This document shows, one piece after another, positions 23,553 to 37,600 of a stretch of DNA of 64,000 bases. The notes below the pieces were generated by a model. It saw only the letters and a list, made by a program, of their open reading frames with translations, was not told where the DNA came from and made no database searches. Numbering within the stretch: the stretch's first letter is position 1; the number at the start of each line of letters is the position of its first letter. The position numbers and the translations under genes are program-made. Origin of the DNA: Nereocystis luetkeana (Eukaryota > Sar > Phaeophyceae > Laminariales > Laminariaceae); the NCBI GenBank assembly GCA_031213475.1, contig JARUPZ010000005.1, positions 7,498,988 to 7,562,987 of the forward strand. The letters are read 5' to 3'.

Positions 23553-24168
23553 TCCAGATGGGTACGTATGTATATATATACGTAAACGTGCGCTGAGTAC
23601 CGAGTGCAGCAGTACTGAGTTTATGAGACGTGGGTTACTTTTGTCCGTGGAAACGGCAACTACACCGGTACGAATTAGTATTTATAGTACGAGTACACGT
23701 GTACGTTCGTGTTTCGTACCCTGGTGTAAATTTACCACGCACCTTAATTTTTTTCGTTTTTGTTTCTTCGTTTTTTTTTTTTGCTTTTCGGCCATCACCT
23801 TTTCCCTCTCCGAACGGTTTTACCGTCGACGGCCTCCTCGATGCTTGTATCTAGTTTCGCCCAACCAACTCCCGGCACCCTCGCGCCTTTTTTTTTTTTT
23901 TTTTTGTGCGGCGAATAACAAAACCTTTTTTTATGTTCTGAAACGATGAATTTTCGACGAAATCCTCCTTTTCTCAGCTGTCTGTCTGTTTGTTTTTGTT
24001 TTTTGTTTTTTGTTTTCTTCAACTTTTTTTTATAGTGATGCTCGATTCAAACGCGCATACGTACCAAAAAAAGTTCAAGGTGCTTGCATCATATTCCAAA
24101 CCTCGCGCACAGCTCTTATCTCCTTGTCGAGTCTGCGAGCGTGTTCATGTAGAAGGTGTGGGCTGGCT

Positions 24169-24390
24169 ATGCAACAGCCGCCGCGCGACGACTTCAACGG
24201 GCGCGATCAACCCATCCATGGTCCCCTCCCACCCACGCTGTGCATGCCGCGAAACAGGTTTCTGGTGCTGGAGCACTCGGTGCTGCTTGTCTACGCGAGC
24301 GAGGAAGACTGGGCGGAGCACCGCGAGCCTTTGGACGACATGACGCTTTCGCACGACTCTTCTGTGGACCTGGGCCAGGAAGGGGGAGAG
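24169..24390 (+). CDS. Channel gene exon 1: first half of PH-like domain
   Basis: Encodes [11 protein letters not shown]..., then [32 protein letters not shown] and [10 protein letters not shown]. The pattern of a strand reading FLVL, a turn, and a strand reading LLVYAS fits strands 2-3 of a PH domain. The donor is GAG|GTATGC, phase 0. Met at 24169 is chosen as the first in a coding-like context, but the frame is open upstream to 24010. An acceptor at CGAAACAG|G (24255) could instead link to an unseen upstream exon carrying PH strand 1. Confidence 0.7.
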
Positions 24391-27300
24391 GTATGCGTGT
24401 ACCATACGACGCGGGACGGTGGTGATATTGCCTTTTTTGTTTTCAACACGAAAATACGAAAAAAGAAAAACGCGAAAATTAAAAAAATGAAGAACTTGAG
24501 GAAATGCGCTCACGTACATACATACACCCCACACGTTGCTTGGTATTTGCCAGGTATATATATACTTGTATACGTGCGAAGTTGTTGACAGCGGTAAAAA
24601 ATGCCGAAAAATAAAGCTAAGACACGAAAACACGAAAACGCGCAACGAAAAGCATGAAGAACGCAAAAATACGAAAAACTATAGGAAAACAAAAGTAATT
24701 CGGGAAACTCGAACACTGCTTGGTATATAATAGATACCTGGTACACTTGTATACGCGCGAAGTTATGGCAGAAGTAAAACCCGGAAAAAAAAACACCCGC
24801 AAAAACGCAAAAACGCAAAAACGCAAAAAAAAACAAACGCGAAAAAGTGAAAAATCGAAAACGTGGAAACGCGGCAACGAAGAGCATGAAACGCGTGGAA
24901 ACACTAAACTCGAAAGCACGAAATTGTTGACACGAGGACACGGAAGCAGTACGTACGTATACCAGGGCAAAAAAAAATCGAGGGCGAAGCAGGTGCGAGT
25001 GCGGTCGGTGGTCCTGTCGGTGCGTTCCTTGGTTTTGTTTCGTTTTGGTCCCGTTGAGAGGACGAGGCGATGGCGAAAGGGGTTCGGGGCGGGGGGGGGG
25101 GTGTTGGTCCAAACTGAAAAAAAAATCCACCTTACTTTGCATTCCACCTGTTTTTTATTGTGCAGTCAGCGCGGACTACAGTAGATAGCATAAGAGTCTA
25201 CTGGTGGCAGAGGCTGTCTCCTGCTAGCAAACAAAACAACGTTCCAGGAGAAAGACATCTCGCAGTTTCCTGAGTGGTCATTTTTTAGGGTGGATTTTGT
25301 TATTGTTGGAAAATCCTTGGACGACATTTGTCATCATCCACGGTCAATTTTCCGTTTAAAAAAAAAAAAAAAAATCCGAAAAGTGACCTCACGATTCCGG
25401 ATGACGACTTTCGACTGAGGATTTTTCACCATTTGAAAATTCCGACCTGAAAAATTGACCAATCAGAAGACTGCGGGGACTAAATCTCTTTCTCTATATA
25501 AAACCAGCAAGACTTCGTTAGGTTGGGGGGGGGGCATGTGTGCCTTACCTTCCTCTTTTTGTTTTGTTTTTTGTTTTGTATCCGCAAAGGAGGTTGGTCG
25601 TTGCAGAGTACACGAATAGATTGTGGCTGCTTAGAAGAGGATAGCAGAAGAACAAAACGTACCACGAACAGCGGTAAGGGTCGAAGACAGGCCAGGCCTC
25701 CACATATTTTTTCGCGGCAACCAACATTATTTTTACCAATCCGCCGGAGTCTAATTTTTTTTCATATTAATAATAATTCGCGCACAAAATATACAACTTA
25801 GGAAAACGCCGCAAATTAAGAATCGTAACAACAAGATCGACAGGAACCACAGCAACCTGCCGCAAGACTCAAATTTCACATTTTTTTCTAATCTCGAGTT
25901 CAAACTTTTTTTTTTTTTTTTTTTTTCAAACCCCTTTTTGCGCTTTTGCAGGCGGTTGTCAAGGTCCGCTTCCCGGACAACTCGTCGCTGTCCTTCAAGG
26001 GCTCGGCGGACGAGCCGGGGGGGCTCGACAGCGAAGCTTGGGGGCGAGCCCTTACCCGGGTGGTCAGCAACCTTAGGCGAGAAATGACGCGCACGACGCT
26101 GACACAGACGGCCTCTCGGACGGCGTCACGGACGGCGACACATACCGAGTCACATACGACGTCACGGACGGCGTCACGGACGGCGTCAAGGACGGCATCG
26201 AGGACGGCATTGCAGACGGTGGCTCCGGCGGAGACGAACGGGGGGTGGTGGGTGGGGTCCTGGCGCTTGTGGAGCGCTCTTGGACTGGCAGGTCCTGCGG
26301 AGGGGGCCGCAGCGGAGACGGTGCGGAAGGGGGACGGAGAGGGGGTTAACGGGAACAGGGTGAGCGCTTCTTCGTTTTTTTTTGCATCTGCGCACAATGC
26401 TTTGCCGGTTCTCGAGTCGTACAGTTGTAAGAGGTAAGAAGTGGCTTGGTCGAGGGTTTTGCTTTATGGGCGATTGGTCGATCTCGCCTGGTGGGTCGGT
26501 CGGTCGTTTCTGTCAGAAGAACCAGCTTAACCAAGTGGGCCAACCAAACAGATGGATGGATGGATGGATGGATGGATCGAATGATCAGTCGAAACGATCA
26601 GCCAACTGATCAATCAAGTCGATCTATTTGATCAATCGATCGACTGCTCAACTGATCAAACGAATAAATGGATCCATCAATCGAACTTTGTATGTATTGC
26701 GACCAACCAATCGATCGGACCGACCAAGCACATCAATCAATCAATCAATCAATCAATCGGTCAATCGGTCAATCAATCGATCAAATCGAAAACCAACCAA
26801 TCAACGAAGACAACTGATGGATTCGATTGCAAGAGCACCCAACACCACCACCACCACCACCACCACCACCACCACTACGACAGCCCCCGCCCCCGCCGTC
26901 ACTCCCCCACCCCCCTCCCCTTCCTCCCCCCACACCCCAAGACCTCCTCCGAAATCGAACTCCAAGAAGAATTGGACGGGTCCGAAGATAACTGGGGCGG
27001 GTCTAACGGAGGCGCTCACGGTGCCGGCGAAGAGAAAGAAGATCATAGACGCGACAGCGAGGATGCACGCGGAGGAGGGGGGAGGTTAGGAGGCGGGGGT
27101 GGGGATGGTAGCGGGGGTGGTGGAGGGGGCGGGAGTAGCACTGGCCGGGGGCGCGATAGCAATACGAGCTCGCGACAGAGCAGGGTTTCTGCTGCCTTCC
27201 GACGGTGAGCGCTGATGGGGGAGGGGGGAGGGGGGAGGGGGGGGGGGGAGAGGGGGGGCGAGGCCGGGGGGTAATCGATTTCTTTTATTTCGTCTTCTTG

Positions 27301-30300
27301 TTCGTCGGTCGGGCGGTTATATTGCTGGCTGTTTTTTTTGTGTCTCGGGGTCCTCGGTCTTGGGTCTCGGATAGTTCGTCTAGTGGGAGGTGTCTCATGG
27401 AAATTGTCTTATCTCGTCCCTTGTGTGATGTGCAGTGTGTGATGTGCATTGGGTGTGTGTGTGTTTTCTTTCTGTAATTCCGTCTTACGTCATGCGCATC
27501 ATGTCGTGTTTATCAGCGTGTTTTTTTTTTTTTTTTTTTCTAGTCTCTAGTTTAGTTGTGTTGATGGTGGCCGAGCGAAAGCGACTCGTATTTTGGATGG
27601 GGGTACGGGCTCTCCTGGGCCTTGCGGAATAAAGGCAGTTGGCGTGTGTGTGTGAGGGGGGAGTCGCCCACCTACCCCGCCTCACCCCGACCCAACCCAA
27701 CCCAACCCAGCCCAACCCAGCCCAGCTCAACCCGGCCGAACCCGGCCCAAGCCAACCCAACCCCCACCTCATCCCCCGCTCACGTAAGTCTCAGCCGCGC
27801 CCCCGCCCCAGCCCCCGCCCCCACCCTCACCCCCAACCGCCGACCCCGGCCCGGAACGTCGAACGAACGTGACAGGTGGCCGCTGAGACGATCCCAACCG
27901 ACCCGCTGCGCCCCCGACGACGACGCCGCCGCCGCCGCCGCCGCCGCGGTTGCGAAGGAAGGGACACCGCGAGGCGTGAAGCACGTGAAAATCAGTGATG
28001 GCGGCCGTGATGGCGGCCGTGGTGGTGTTGTTGGCGGCCGCGGTGGTGGAGGTGGTGGTGGTGGTGGTGGAGGTGGTGGTGGTGGTGGTGGTGGTGGTGG
28101 TGGTGGTGTTGGCGTTGATGGCCGGGGGAAGGGGGCGGCGCTGTGGCGAAAGGCCTCGGCCGCGTTCCGGCGGAGGGATTGCGCGGAGTGCGATTGCAAA
28201 TGGTGCCGGGACGGGGGAGGGTTCGGCAGGTGCGGTGTGGGGTCGGGTCGGGTCGGGCCGGGTGGTGTGTACAGGGAGGGGAGGGGAGAAGAGGGGAAGG
28301 GAGGGGAAGGGAAGGGAAGGGAAGGGAAGGGAGGAAAAAAGTGCCGGTATATAGTGTTTTGGTCGAAAGAAGCTGCGGGATTGTTGCGGTTGTGGTCGTG
28401 GAAGCGGGGGAGGGTACTACTTCGATGCTTGTTCCATCGTTGCTTGATAGTTGAGGCGGTAAGTGGGGGTTGGGGGCGGGGAGGGGGTTCCTCGGCATGT
28501 CTGGGAGGGTGGGGGTTGGCGGGGGGCGCGTTCGCGCATATGCCTTACCGCTCTTGCCACGTTTATGTTATTCATTGGGTGTTCTCTGCCTTGGCGTGGT
28601 GTCGGTATTGCACGATGTGTCGGTGATCGAAAGCTTGAAGCCGCGCTCCATGTACTTGAGGGGGAGTTTTCGTTGCTGATTTTTTGTTGCTGACGACGCC
28701 CTCCTACTGTACGCAGCCATCCTCCGCACCCAAAGCAGCAGCTGTCGACCGGAGTGAGCTTTCGGCATAAGTGCTCGTGGAGCAGGAGGGCTTCGAGAGA
28801 GACCACCACCCCTGCGATCGACCGGTGCGCTGTCTCATGCCTTGCTACGTATCGCTATATTGATAGCTTTGACCGTTGGTCGGTCGGTTGGTTGGTCGGT
28901 CGGTTGTTTTGATTTGGTTGGTTGATCGGTTGGTCGGTCGGTTGGTTTGGTTGGTTGGTCGGTCGGTCGGTTGTTTGGTTGGTTGGGTTTGGTTAGTTGG
29001 TTTTGTTGGTTGGTTTTTGTTTTTGATTTGTTGGATATTTGCTCCATGTGTTTTCGCTGTTTTGCTTTGTACGGTATGTTTCGTTGTTAGGTTTTTGTTT
29101 TTTTGCTTTGCTCCGTGTGAGCCTTGGAGTATAATATCATTGCCTTGGATTACAGCAATTCCCTCGGATTATAGCATAGCGACCAAAAAAAAAATGTCAA
29201 GCGTTTTAGGAACAGCGTGCAGCAAGTGCGAACTTAGCGAGCACAACAAAGCCGTCCCGCTCGAGTGAGTGCCTTGAAGCTTTACAGCTTCTTACGTGTG
29301 CACGTCGGACACACACTCACCCCTCGCTGTACCCGTCGCTCGCTTCGGACATTTCTTCCATCTGAAATGCGAAAAGTGATGGGATCGCCTTATTATTAAT
29401 AATAACAGTCCTCGCACTCTACCCCAGAAGGCCTGTTTTCGAGTTAATACCTCTTATCTCGATCATATGATGACGCCACCCCCCCCCCACCCTCCCCTCC
29501 CCGCGTGCGCACTTCTTAGATGGTCTTTTTTTCTGTTGCTCGCAATTTTGTCGGGGTCGAGTGGCGGTGGAGGTGGGGGTGGTGGCGGTGGCGGAGGGGT
29601 GGAGAAGGGGTGGTGGTGGTGGGGGGGTGTACTCGATAGGAGAGATGTACTCGATCTCATGCATGGCCGTAGTCGTATGACCATAGACCCTGGGGGGGGG
29701 GGGTAGTTACCTCGACTCCGCGTTACCTAGTTACCTCGACTCCGCGTGACCTTTCGCCACGATGCGCCCTCGTTAACTGTGTTGCGCTTCGTGCTGTGTG
29801 GCGCACTGCTGTTGCAGGTGGGAGTATCTGGTGGGGAGGTGGATACCGCTGCAGCTCGCCAGGTCTGGCGACGTGCTCGGCGTTCGAAGGTGAGAGCCGA
29901 GTGGTGGTGGTAAGGCGGCGGGGGGGGGGGGGGGGGGGGTACTCGATAGGAGCGGTGTATTCGATATCGTGCATGGCCATAGTCGGGGGGGGGGGGGGAG
30001 GGGGGGGGGGGGGGGGGGGGGGTCGTGTTTGTTGTAGTCATTGTCGTTGTTGTTGTCATAGCCCTTTATTTTTCCTGAGCCTTTCTCTATGTGGCACGCG
30101 CAGCACATCCCGTTTTGTTTTTCTGTGAACATTCCACACCTCGAACCGATATGATAGATAGACCATCTACAGATAGATCATCGACAGATAGGTCATCCAC
30201 AGAGAGATCATCTACAAACAGATAATCTAGATCCTCTCCTGCCGTTGTAAGTTGCTGTGCAATATCTGTTTACGCACAGATCACCCAGCCCAGGAAACAC

Positions 30301-31457
30301 GTGCTACGGATAGATCATGCAGGTCATATACGGCTCCCACCCGGCAACATGAACGAGATCATACAGATCATACAGATCAGGAATAAATGATCTATTTTCC
30401 CTGAAAGATCTAGATAATGAGGTGGGAATGGTCTGTAGATGATCTGTAGACGATCTGTAGATAATCTGTCTGAGGTGTGGAATATGTGCGATATGGCGAA
30501 AGGTCACTTGTCCTCTTCTCCGCCTCTGTATTCCACGCTCCTAAAAACCCTGTCCTATACGCTCCCGTTTCGGTGTCATCTGACTCGCTCGGTTGCAGAC
30601 TTGTAGTTGCGTTTCTGTGCAGTGCAGCAGTTGAAGGGTTGACCCCGCCTTTGCTCCTTCCCGGCATTGTAGGGATGCGAGGGTCTCATACGACTACGGC
30701 CATGCATGAGATCGAGTACATCTCTCCTATCGAGAACCCCCCACCCCCCCCCCTCCTCTTTGCGGATCACAAGCGGTTCTTAGTAGGATGCGGCTCACCC
30801 TTCATGCGAATCGCCGGCCACCTCACGTTTCGCTTCGCGCTTGGCGCAAGCAAAGCAATGTCTGTCTGGTCGGCGAAAACCCGACGTGCTCCGTCCCGGC
30901 ATTGTACATAGGGATGCGAGGGTCTATGATCATACGACTACGTCCATGCATGGCATGAGTACGCCCCCCCCCCCCCCCGCCCCGTTTGCCCCTCACCGCC
31001 TGCAGGTTTCTGGAGAAATTTCCTGCGTATCCCGACAAGCCGAACTTGTTGCGAGCGGCGGTGCGGTACAAGCAGTACTCCCTGGTCGAATACCTCCTGG
31101 ACGAACAGGTATGCTACTGCTCTACACTTGGAAAAATCACGCAAAAATCGTAAAAAAAGACTACAGCAGGATAATTTAGTTTCTCTTACACTTCTTTCCG
31201 TCCCATTTATTCACTCCGGCCTCTTCCCTTCGCTTCTTTGCGTCCCGTATAATAACTCCGGCCTCCCTTCCCCCGTCTCCCTCCTGTATAGTCGTAACTC
31301 CAGAGCCTGGGTCACATACATATTCATATATTTGCTAATCTGTCCCAAGATGTAAAGGGGCTTTTTGATTGAATATTAGTATATAAACTATTAAATTATT
31401 CGTTGTGTTTTGGGGGACAAAAGTGGTGTTCATTTTATCAATATAGCAGGCTGGCTT

Positions 31458-31488
<31 letters not shown>

Positions 31489-31625
31489 CCAATGCCTACG
31501 GTCGTGACTTCCATATTTTATCGTGACAAGTGACCAAGACTCCAGCCCCTTTGTTCTCTCGTTTGACTAGCGTCGAAAAGCTCCCCCCCCCCCTCCCCCC
31601 GAAATTGCTTCAGCTCTAACTTTGT

Positions 31626-31660
<35 letters not shown>

Positions 31661-34600
31661 GTGGGCACACGGTATATGTATACATTAAAAACAAGGCGAT
31701 GCACCGGTGACCACTGGGGTGGGGGTTCTATTGTGTTGAAAAGAAATGTTGACGTTGTTTTTTTCATCTTGCTTTGTTTTGCTTTGTTTCGTTTTTTCTC
31801 GCTTGGTTTTGAAAGTGCCCCTTTCTGCCTTCAGTCTCGGAGATAGGTGTGCGGCTCCATATATATATTCGTTTCGAGTACCTTCGGGGGGAGGGGGGGG
31901 TGGGAGTAGTTTGTACTGGTAGTCAGCGCTCACGTGCATGAGTATGCACATCGCCGCAATGTTGCCATTCATATGCGCTCGAACCCTGAGCCCCCACCGA
32001 CAATCCCGACTCCCACCCCACGCCACCCCCGTCCCGGCATTGTAGGGATGCGAGGGTCTGTGCATGATATCGAGTGCACCTCCCCCCTATATTTTTTATA
32101 TAGGTTGGGCTGGCGTCGGTTGGCAACGACGCTGTAAAAGATCCCGCTCAGTACTTGAGCTAGACAAGCAGGGTACCATATTTTTTTCCTGGTGACGGAG
32201 TCAGATTATTTTGTGCGGGGTGGATAACCTTTACTCCGCACAAGGGGAATGATCGTATCCCGTACCAGGTGGTGCTTATGGTAAGGCATCCAAGAGGCGG
32301 TTACATGGGTACTGCCTGTGGAAGTGGCCACACCGGAAATTAAATAAACTCAATGAAGCTGTCGTCCATAGACAGGTCCGCCTGACAAGCGATTCTTACA
32401 AGTAGTAGGATGCAGCTCACCCTTCATGCCACTCGCCGGACACCTCACGTTTCGCTTCGTGCTTGGTGCCGGCGATGTCTGCCTGGTCGGTGAAAACCCG
32501 ACATGCTCCGTCCCGGCATTGTAGGGATGCTAGGGTCTATGGTCGTACGACTACGGCCATGCATGATATCGAGTACACCTCTCCTATCGAGTACCCCCCC
32601 CCCTCTGTCACCCCCCCCCCCTCTCCCCGTACTTCCCCCCTCCAACGCTACCCCCCCCCCCCCCCCACCCCGGTGAAAGTCCATCGTCATACGACTACAG
32701 CCATGGATGACTTGAGCACACTCGCCTCACCCCCCCCCCCCCCCCCCCCCAACGCACGCCGTGAAACAACTCAACAAAACTCCAACCCCCCCCCCCCCCC
32801 CCCCAGCACATGGACGTCAACCTGGAAAACGTGGCCGGCATGCCCATGGTGTGGTTCAGCGTGGTGTTTATGCAGAAGGGGGACAGCGGGGTCATGCTGC
32901 GGTTTTTGCTGCAGAAGGGGGCGGACATCAACACCCGGAACCTCGTGGGGCAGAACGTGCTCTTCCTCGTCGTGTCCAGCCGAGGCAAGGAGGCCATCCC
33001 CATGCTCAAGTGAGATGAAAGCCTCCTTGAGGCAGGGGTCGTGGAATGTACACTATGTCGGGGGGAATGTATTACAGGGGGACCATAGTTTATAGGACCA
33101 AATATTGCCAGTTATTAATATTACGGGGGACCACAGTTAACAGGACCTATGGTGTACATAAAAACCTATATATTTAACATTTTTTACTAACAATATTTGG
33201 TCCTGTTAACTATGGCCCCCCGTAATAGTAAAAATGCTTAAATTATGTAGGTTTTTATGTGTACCATAGGTTCTGTTGACTATGGTCCCCCGTAAAAGTA
33301 AATAGGACCTACGGTGCGCACAAAAAGCTATATGTTTACCTGTTTTTGCTGACACTATTTGGTCCCATTTACTATGGTCCCCCGTGATGGCAGTGCCGGT
33401 CCCTCGATTGCAGTAGCGGTACGTGCAAGGAACAGTGCAGACACTGGCATTATTACGGCGGAGACCGGCATTATTCCGCACACTGCCTCGCTGTTGACAG
33501 GAATCCCCATGATGTCCCAAGCGATTTCACCATTTATCCGGCATTAAATCGCGCATCGGCACAATTTAAACCGACATTGTAGAGGGACGGACCCTACTGT
33601 ATAGGGTTGGAGGTATGGGGTCAGGGAAGGCGGGGGGGGGGGGGGGGGTTGGGACTGGAATTTTGGAGGCCGGGGGTGGGGGGGATTTTGATTTTTCGGG
33701 TGGATTTTTTGGGGTTTTGATGTTGAGGTTGGGATTTTTTGCGTTTTGGGAAGTGGGAGGTGGTGTTGGGGGGCACTCGGTTCTGTTTTTGATGGTGGTT
33801 TTAAGCGGCGGCAAAGAAGCCGTTGCCAAGCTCGAGCGAGATAGTCTCTTTTTTGAGTCGGGGGTTTCGGGATTGGAGCTGATATTTTTCGTCTGTGTGT
33901 GTGTTTTGGGGTGGAGTTGATTGAGGTTTTTGGGGTGGGGGTGAGGTTGATGAAGTTGAGGATGGATGGGCGTTTGTATCTGTGGTTAGGCTCTTTGGTG
34001 GGTGGGAAGTGAGATCGATTGGCTTTATCATGAACTTCTTCTTGGGGTGTTTGGGCTCTTGAGATCGAGCTGGAGTCTGGGTTCATGGGACATTAGGTGG
34101 GGCCTGGACTTGAGGAGCTTGTGCCCGGGACTGAGCCTGGGCTTGGCCTCGTGCCCCCTGCTCTTGCTCTTGCTCTCCCCCAACCCCTACCTCCTCCCCC
34201 CTCCCATCCTCCAACCTCCACCCGCCATTCCCGTCACACAGCCCCCACCGCCGCCGCCGCCGCCGCCGCCGCCGCTCCCATGCCCAGGTACTTGGTGGAG
34301 GAGTGCGGGCTGTCGCTGACGGACAGAGACGATTTCGGAGCCCTACCCCTCCACTTTGCTGTCCTCTACGGGCACATGGACACCGTGCAGTGGATAAGCC
34401 TCAACTCCCGCCACGTCGCGGCCAGAGCGGACTGGGCGAAAGCGTTCGAGAGGGTGAGGATGGGATGAGGTGGTGTCATGGGGTGGGGTAGGGTGGAGGC
34501 GACGGCATGACTGAGGCGGGGGGGGGGGGGGGCGAGGGGTGTGCTCATTTGTTGCTTGCCTTCGTCCTTTGACCATCGAGCACGCATCCGGCGGGCGGGG

Positions 34601-37600
34601 TTATGGTTGCGAATCCCATTGCATCCCGTAGCTTTTCCGATCTCATTTCGATCGATTCCATCCTATTCCAACCCGTACCATGCCATACCATATCATACCA
34701 TATATTATCAAATCTCATTCCATCCCGTCCCATATCCCATCCCATCCCATCCCATCCCATCCCATGTGTCGTCCCAGCATCCCATCCAAATCCATATCCC
34801 ATTCCCTCCCCATCCCATCCCATCTCATCCCATCTCATCCCATCCCATCCCATCCATCTAATCCCATCCCACCCGATGCGATCCGATGCGATCGCGTAGA
34901 ATCATCCCATCCCACCTCCGACCCTCCTCTCCACAGATGCAAAAAATCCGTCTGGTGAGGCCCGAGCACATGGGTGCGGTGAAGTCGTGGCGCATGCGGG
35001 GGCTGCAGAAGAGCGCCCGGTCACTGACGCCCCTGGGGGTGGCCGTCCTCCACAACCACGAGAGCATCGCTAAGTGGCTCATGGGGTAAGCAGCGAGGGG
35101 TAGAGGGGAAGGAGCCTGGTTTCGAGAGAGAGGGAAACAAGCGAACCGAAGAAATTCGATGACCACTTTCATATTGTATTTTTTTTTTCAGTAGGGATAC
35201 AAAACAGTGCATAGCGGGGTAGCCCTTGTGAAACCACGGCAGCGTCTTTCTCCCCAAAGCGGAGTGGGCAATGGACTCTTGAAGAATTTGGGGCGGTATG
35301 CTTGAACCAGCCTGTACCTGGTGTGTATGTAGGTAGCATAGAACCATCGCTCATTGATAAAAATCACTTCCGTTTGACGCAAACAACCCTGATGGCTTCA
35401 CACGCCGGCCAGCCCTGATGATGCCTCTTTTTTGTTTGTTTGTTTGTTTGTTTGTTTGTTCTTGCTCTCGCTCTCTCCCTCTCCTTCTCCCTCTCCCTCG
35501 CTCTCTCCCTCTCCCTCTTCCTCTCCCTCTCCCTCCCCCTCTCCCTCTCCCTCTCCCTCTCCCTCTCCCTCTCCCTCTCCCTCTCCCTCTCCCTCTCCCT
35601 CTCCCTCTCCCTCTCCCTCTCCTCTCCCTCTCCCTCTCCCTCTCCCTCTCCCTCTCCCTCTCCCTCTCCCTCTCCCTCTCCCTCTCCCTCTCCCTCTCCC
35701 TCTCCCTCTCCCTCTCCCTCTCCCTCTCCCTCTCCCTCTCCCTCTCCCCCTCCCCCTCTCCCTCTCCCCCCCCCCCCTCTCCCTCTCCCTCCCCCCCCCC
35801 CCCCTCTCCCTCTCCCCCTCCCCCTCTCCCTCTCCCCCTCCCCCTCTCCCTCCCCCCCTCTCCCTCTCCCCCTCCCCCTCCCCCTCTCTCTCGATGTCTC
35901 TATCGCTGGCGCGCGCTCGTGCACAGATACGGCGACCATAACCCCCGGTGTCTCTCCTGCAAGCGAAACAATCTCTTCAGCGAAGACAACAAGGACTTGG
36001 CTCTCGTCGCCAAAACGTGGCCGGAGCTGCTGCCAGCGGTAAGGAGCTTAGGTCTTGGTCGGGGGCGGGGGGGGGTGGTGGTGTTGGTGGGGTGTCTGTG
36101 CTTGTTGGTGGTGGTTGGATGGTGGTTGTGTTGTTGCTATGGGTTGGGCTGCTATGGCTGCGAATGCGGTGCCCTGCTGCTGTTGTTTCGGTTGTTTTCA
36201 TTGCCAATACGAAGTATGTGGTATACCAGGTATACAAAATACGAGTGCCCTTGTTGTTGATTTTTGTTTTGCGCGTCGATGTCGGTCGGTCTTGATCCTG
36301 GCCGGTGTCTGCGCGAGTGTCTCGAGCCTATAGCGCGCTGGTATACGCGAGTGTCTCGATATCTGTAGCGCGCGGATAGCAGTAGCCGAAAAGCTGGCGG
36401 CCCCGCGACGCAGCAAACGATCACCCGCGGGTAGAACGTGCTCGCACATCCACACAGCGGCATGCATGTGTATGCTTCTTGCGTCTACTGTCTGACAACG
36501 TATGTTAGCATGAGCTTCCACGTTGATCAACCATAAACATCAACATCCCCAGAAAGGGGAATGCGTTGTACGCACTATTGCTACTGCCAGGGAAGGGCAA
36601 CGACGTATTGTTACGGGGGACCATAGTTAATAGGACCAAAAATTGTTAGTAAAAATGGTTGAATATATACCAGGTAGGTTTTTATGTATACCATAGGTCC
36701 TATTAACCATGGCCCCCCGTTATGGTGTACACGTTGTTGTTTTTTTCTTCGTTTTTTCCACTTCATTTTTTTTTTCTCGTCTGCTCGAGTGCGTTAATTT
36801 TGTTCGTTTGTTTTTTCCCCTGATTTGATGGGGGGTGGTATTTCCCCCAGGGTATGCATTGCGAATCGTGCACAGTTCTTCGTTTTCTTCCTGGCTTTTC
36901 ATATACCAGGTAATGAATATTTTTTTCATTTAACTCCATGATTAGTGAAGCTGGCTGTGTTGTGATCTCGGACTTTGAGATTTGGCGACGAGTTATAACC
37001 CCTTTAGGACCGCAGTCCCGTTTTGGGGACGAAGCACTCGAATTTCATGTAGTTTGTCCCCAAAACGGGACTGCAGTCCTGAAAGGGTTAACGTGAGAAC
37101 AACAAAAACAACATCCGGCACTACGCTGGCGTTTTTTTTTGCGGATGTACGGGTTTGTTTTTAGTACCTTGCTTTTTCTTTTCGTTCCTCAAGAATTTTC
37201 GGAGTAGAAGAACAACCCACCCATCCACCCACCCACCCACTTTGCCCGAGGTGTACGATGCGCTTCGGCTGTGATGTGTATTTTTTCGCTTTTGTTCTCC
37301 TGAGGCGTCCTCGGTGGCTTGGTAGGCGGTCCGCGGGCCTACGAACAGATCAAGTTCGGTTTCGTGGGTGTAGAAGAGTCTCACCGAGCGCACACTCACA
37401 GGGACTCTTTCTTGCGTGCAAGTTGATTAGCGGAACGCGCGAGAGCGCGAGTTATGATAGCGACATTCGATGGGAATCGGCGAGCAGTGGGAACGCTGAA
37501 TGAAGCCTATGCACGATGAAAATGAATGCACGTACCGGGGGGGGGGGAAGAGGGGCGAAACCTGTGACCACGGCTTGTCCAGAAGCAGATCGCTGAGGGC

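Larger units (their letters stand above)
15682..24168. other. Gene-poor interval between the minus-strand gene and the channel gene
   Basis: Holds element A copies 6-8, both element B copies, element C copies 2-4, CAG/CTG triplets and dense TACCWGGTA sites. A 203-codon plus frame at 22779-23390 is the longest unexplained frame. It is Arg-rich and has no recognisable motif or splice support, so I do not call it a gene. Promoter and 5' exons of the channel gene may lie in the last 1-2 kb. Confidence 0.55.

Noticed and set aside
35364..36260. Ser/Pro/Leu and Glu/Arg repeat frames over the CTCTCC array
   Set aside because: Pure hexamer repeat; only the last 112 bp (35927-36038) fit as an exon.
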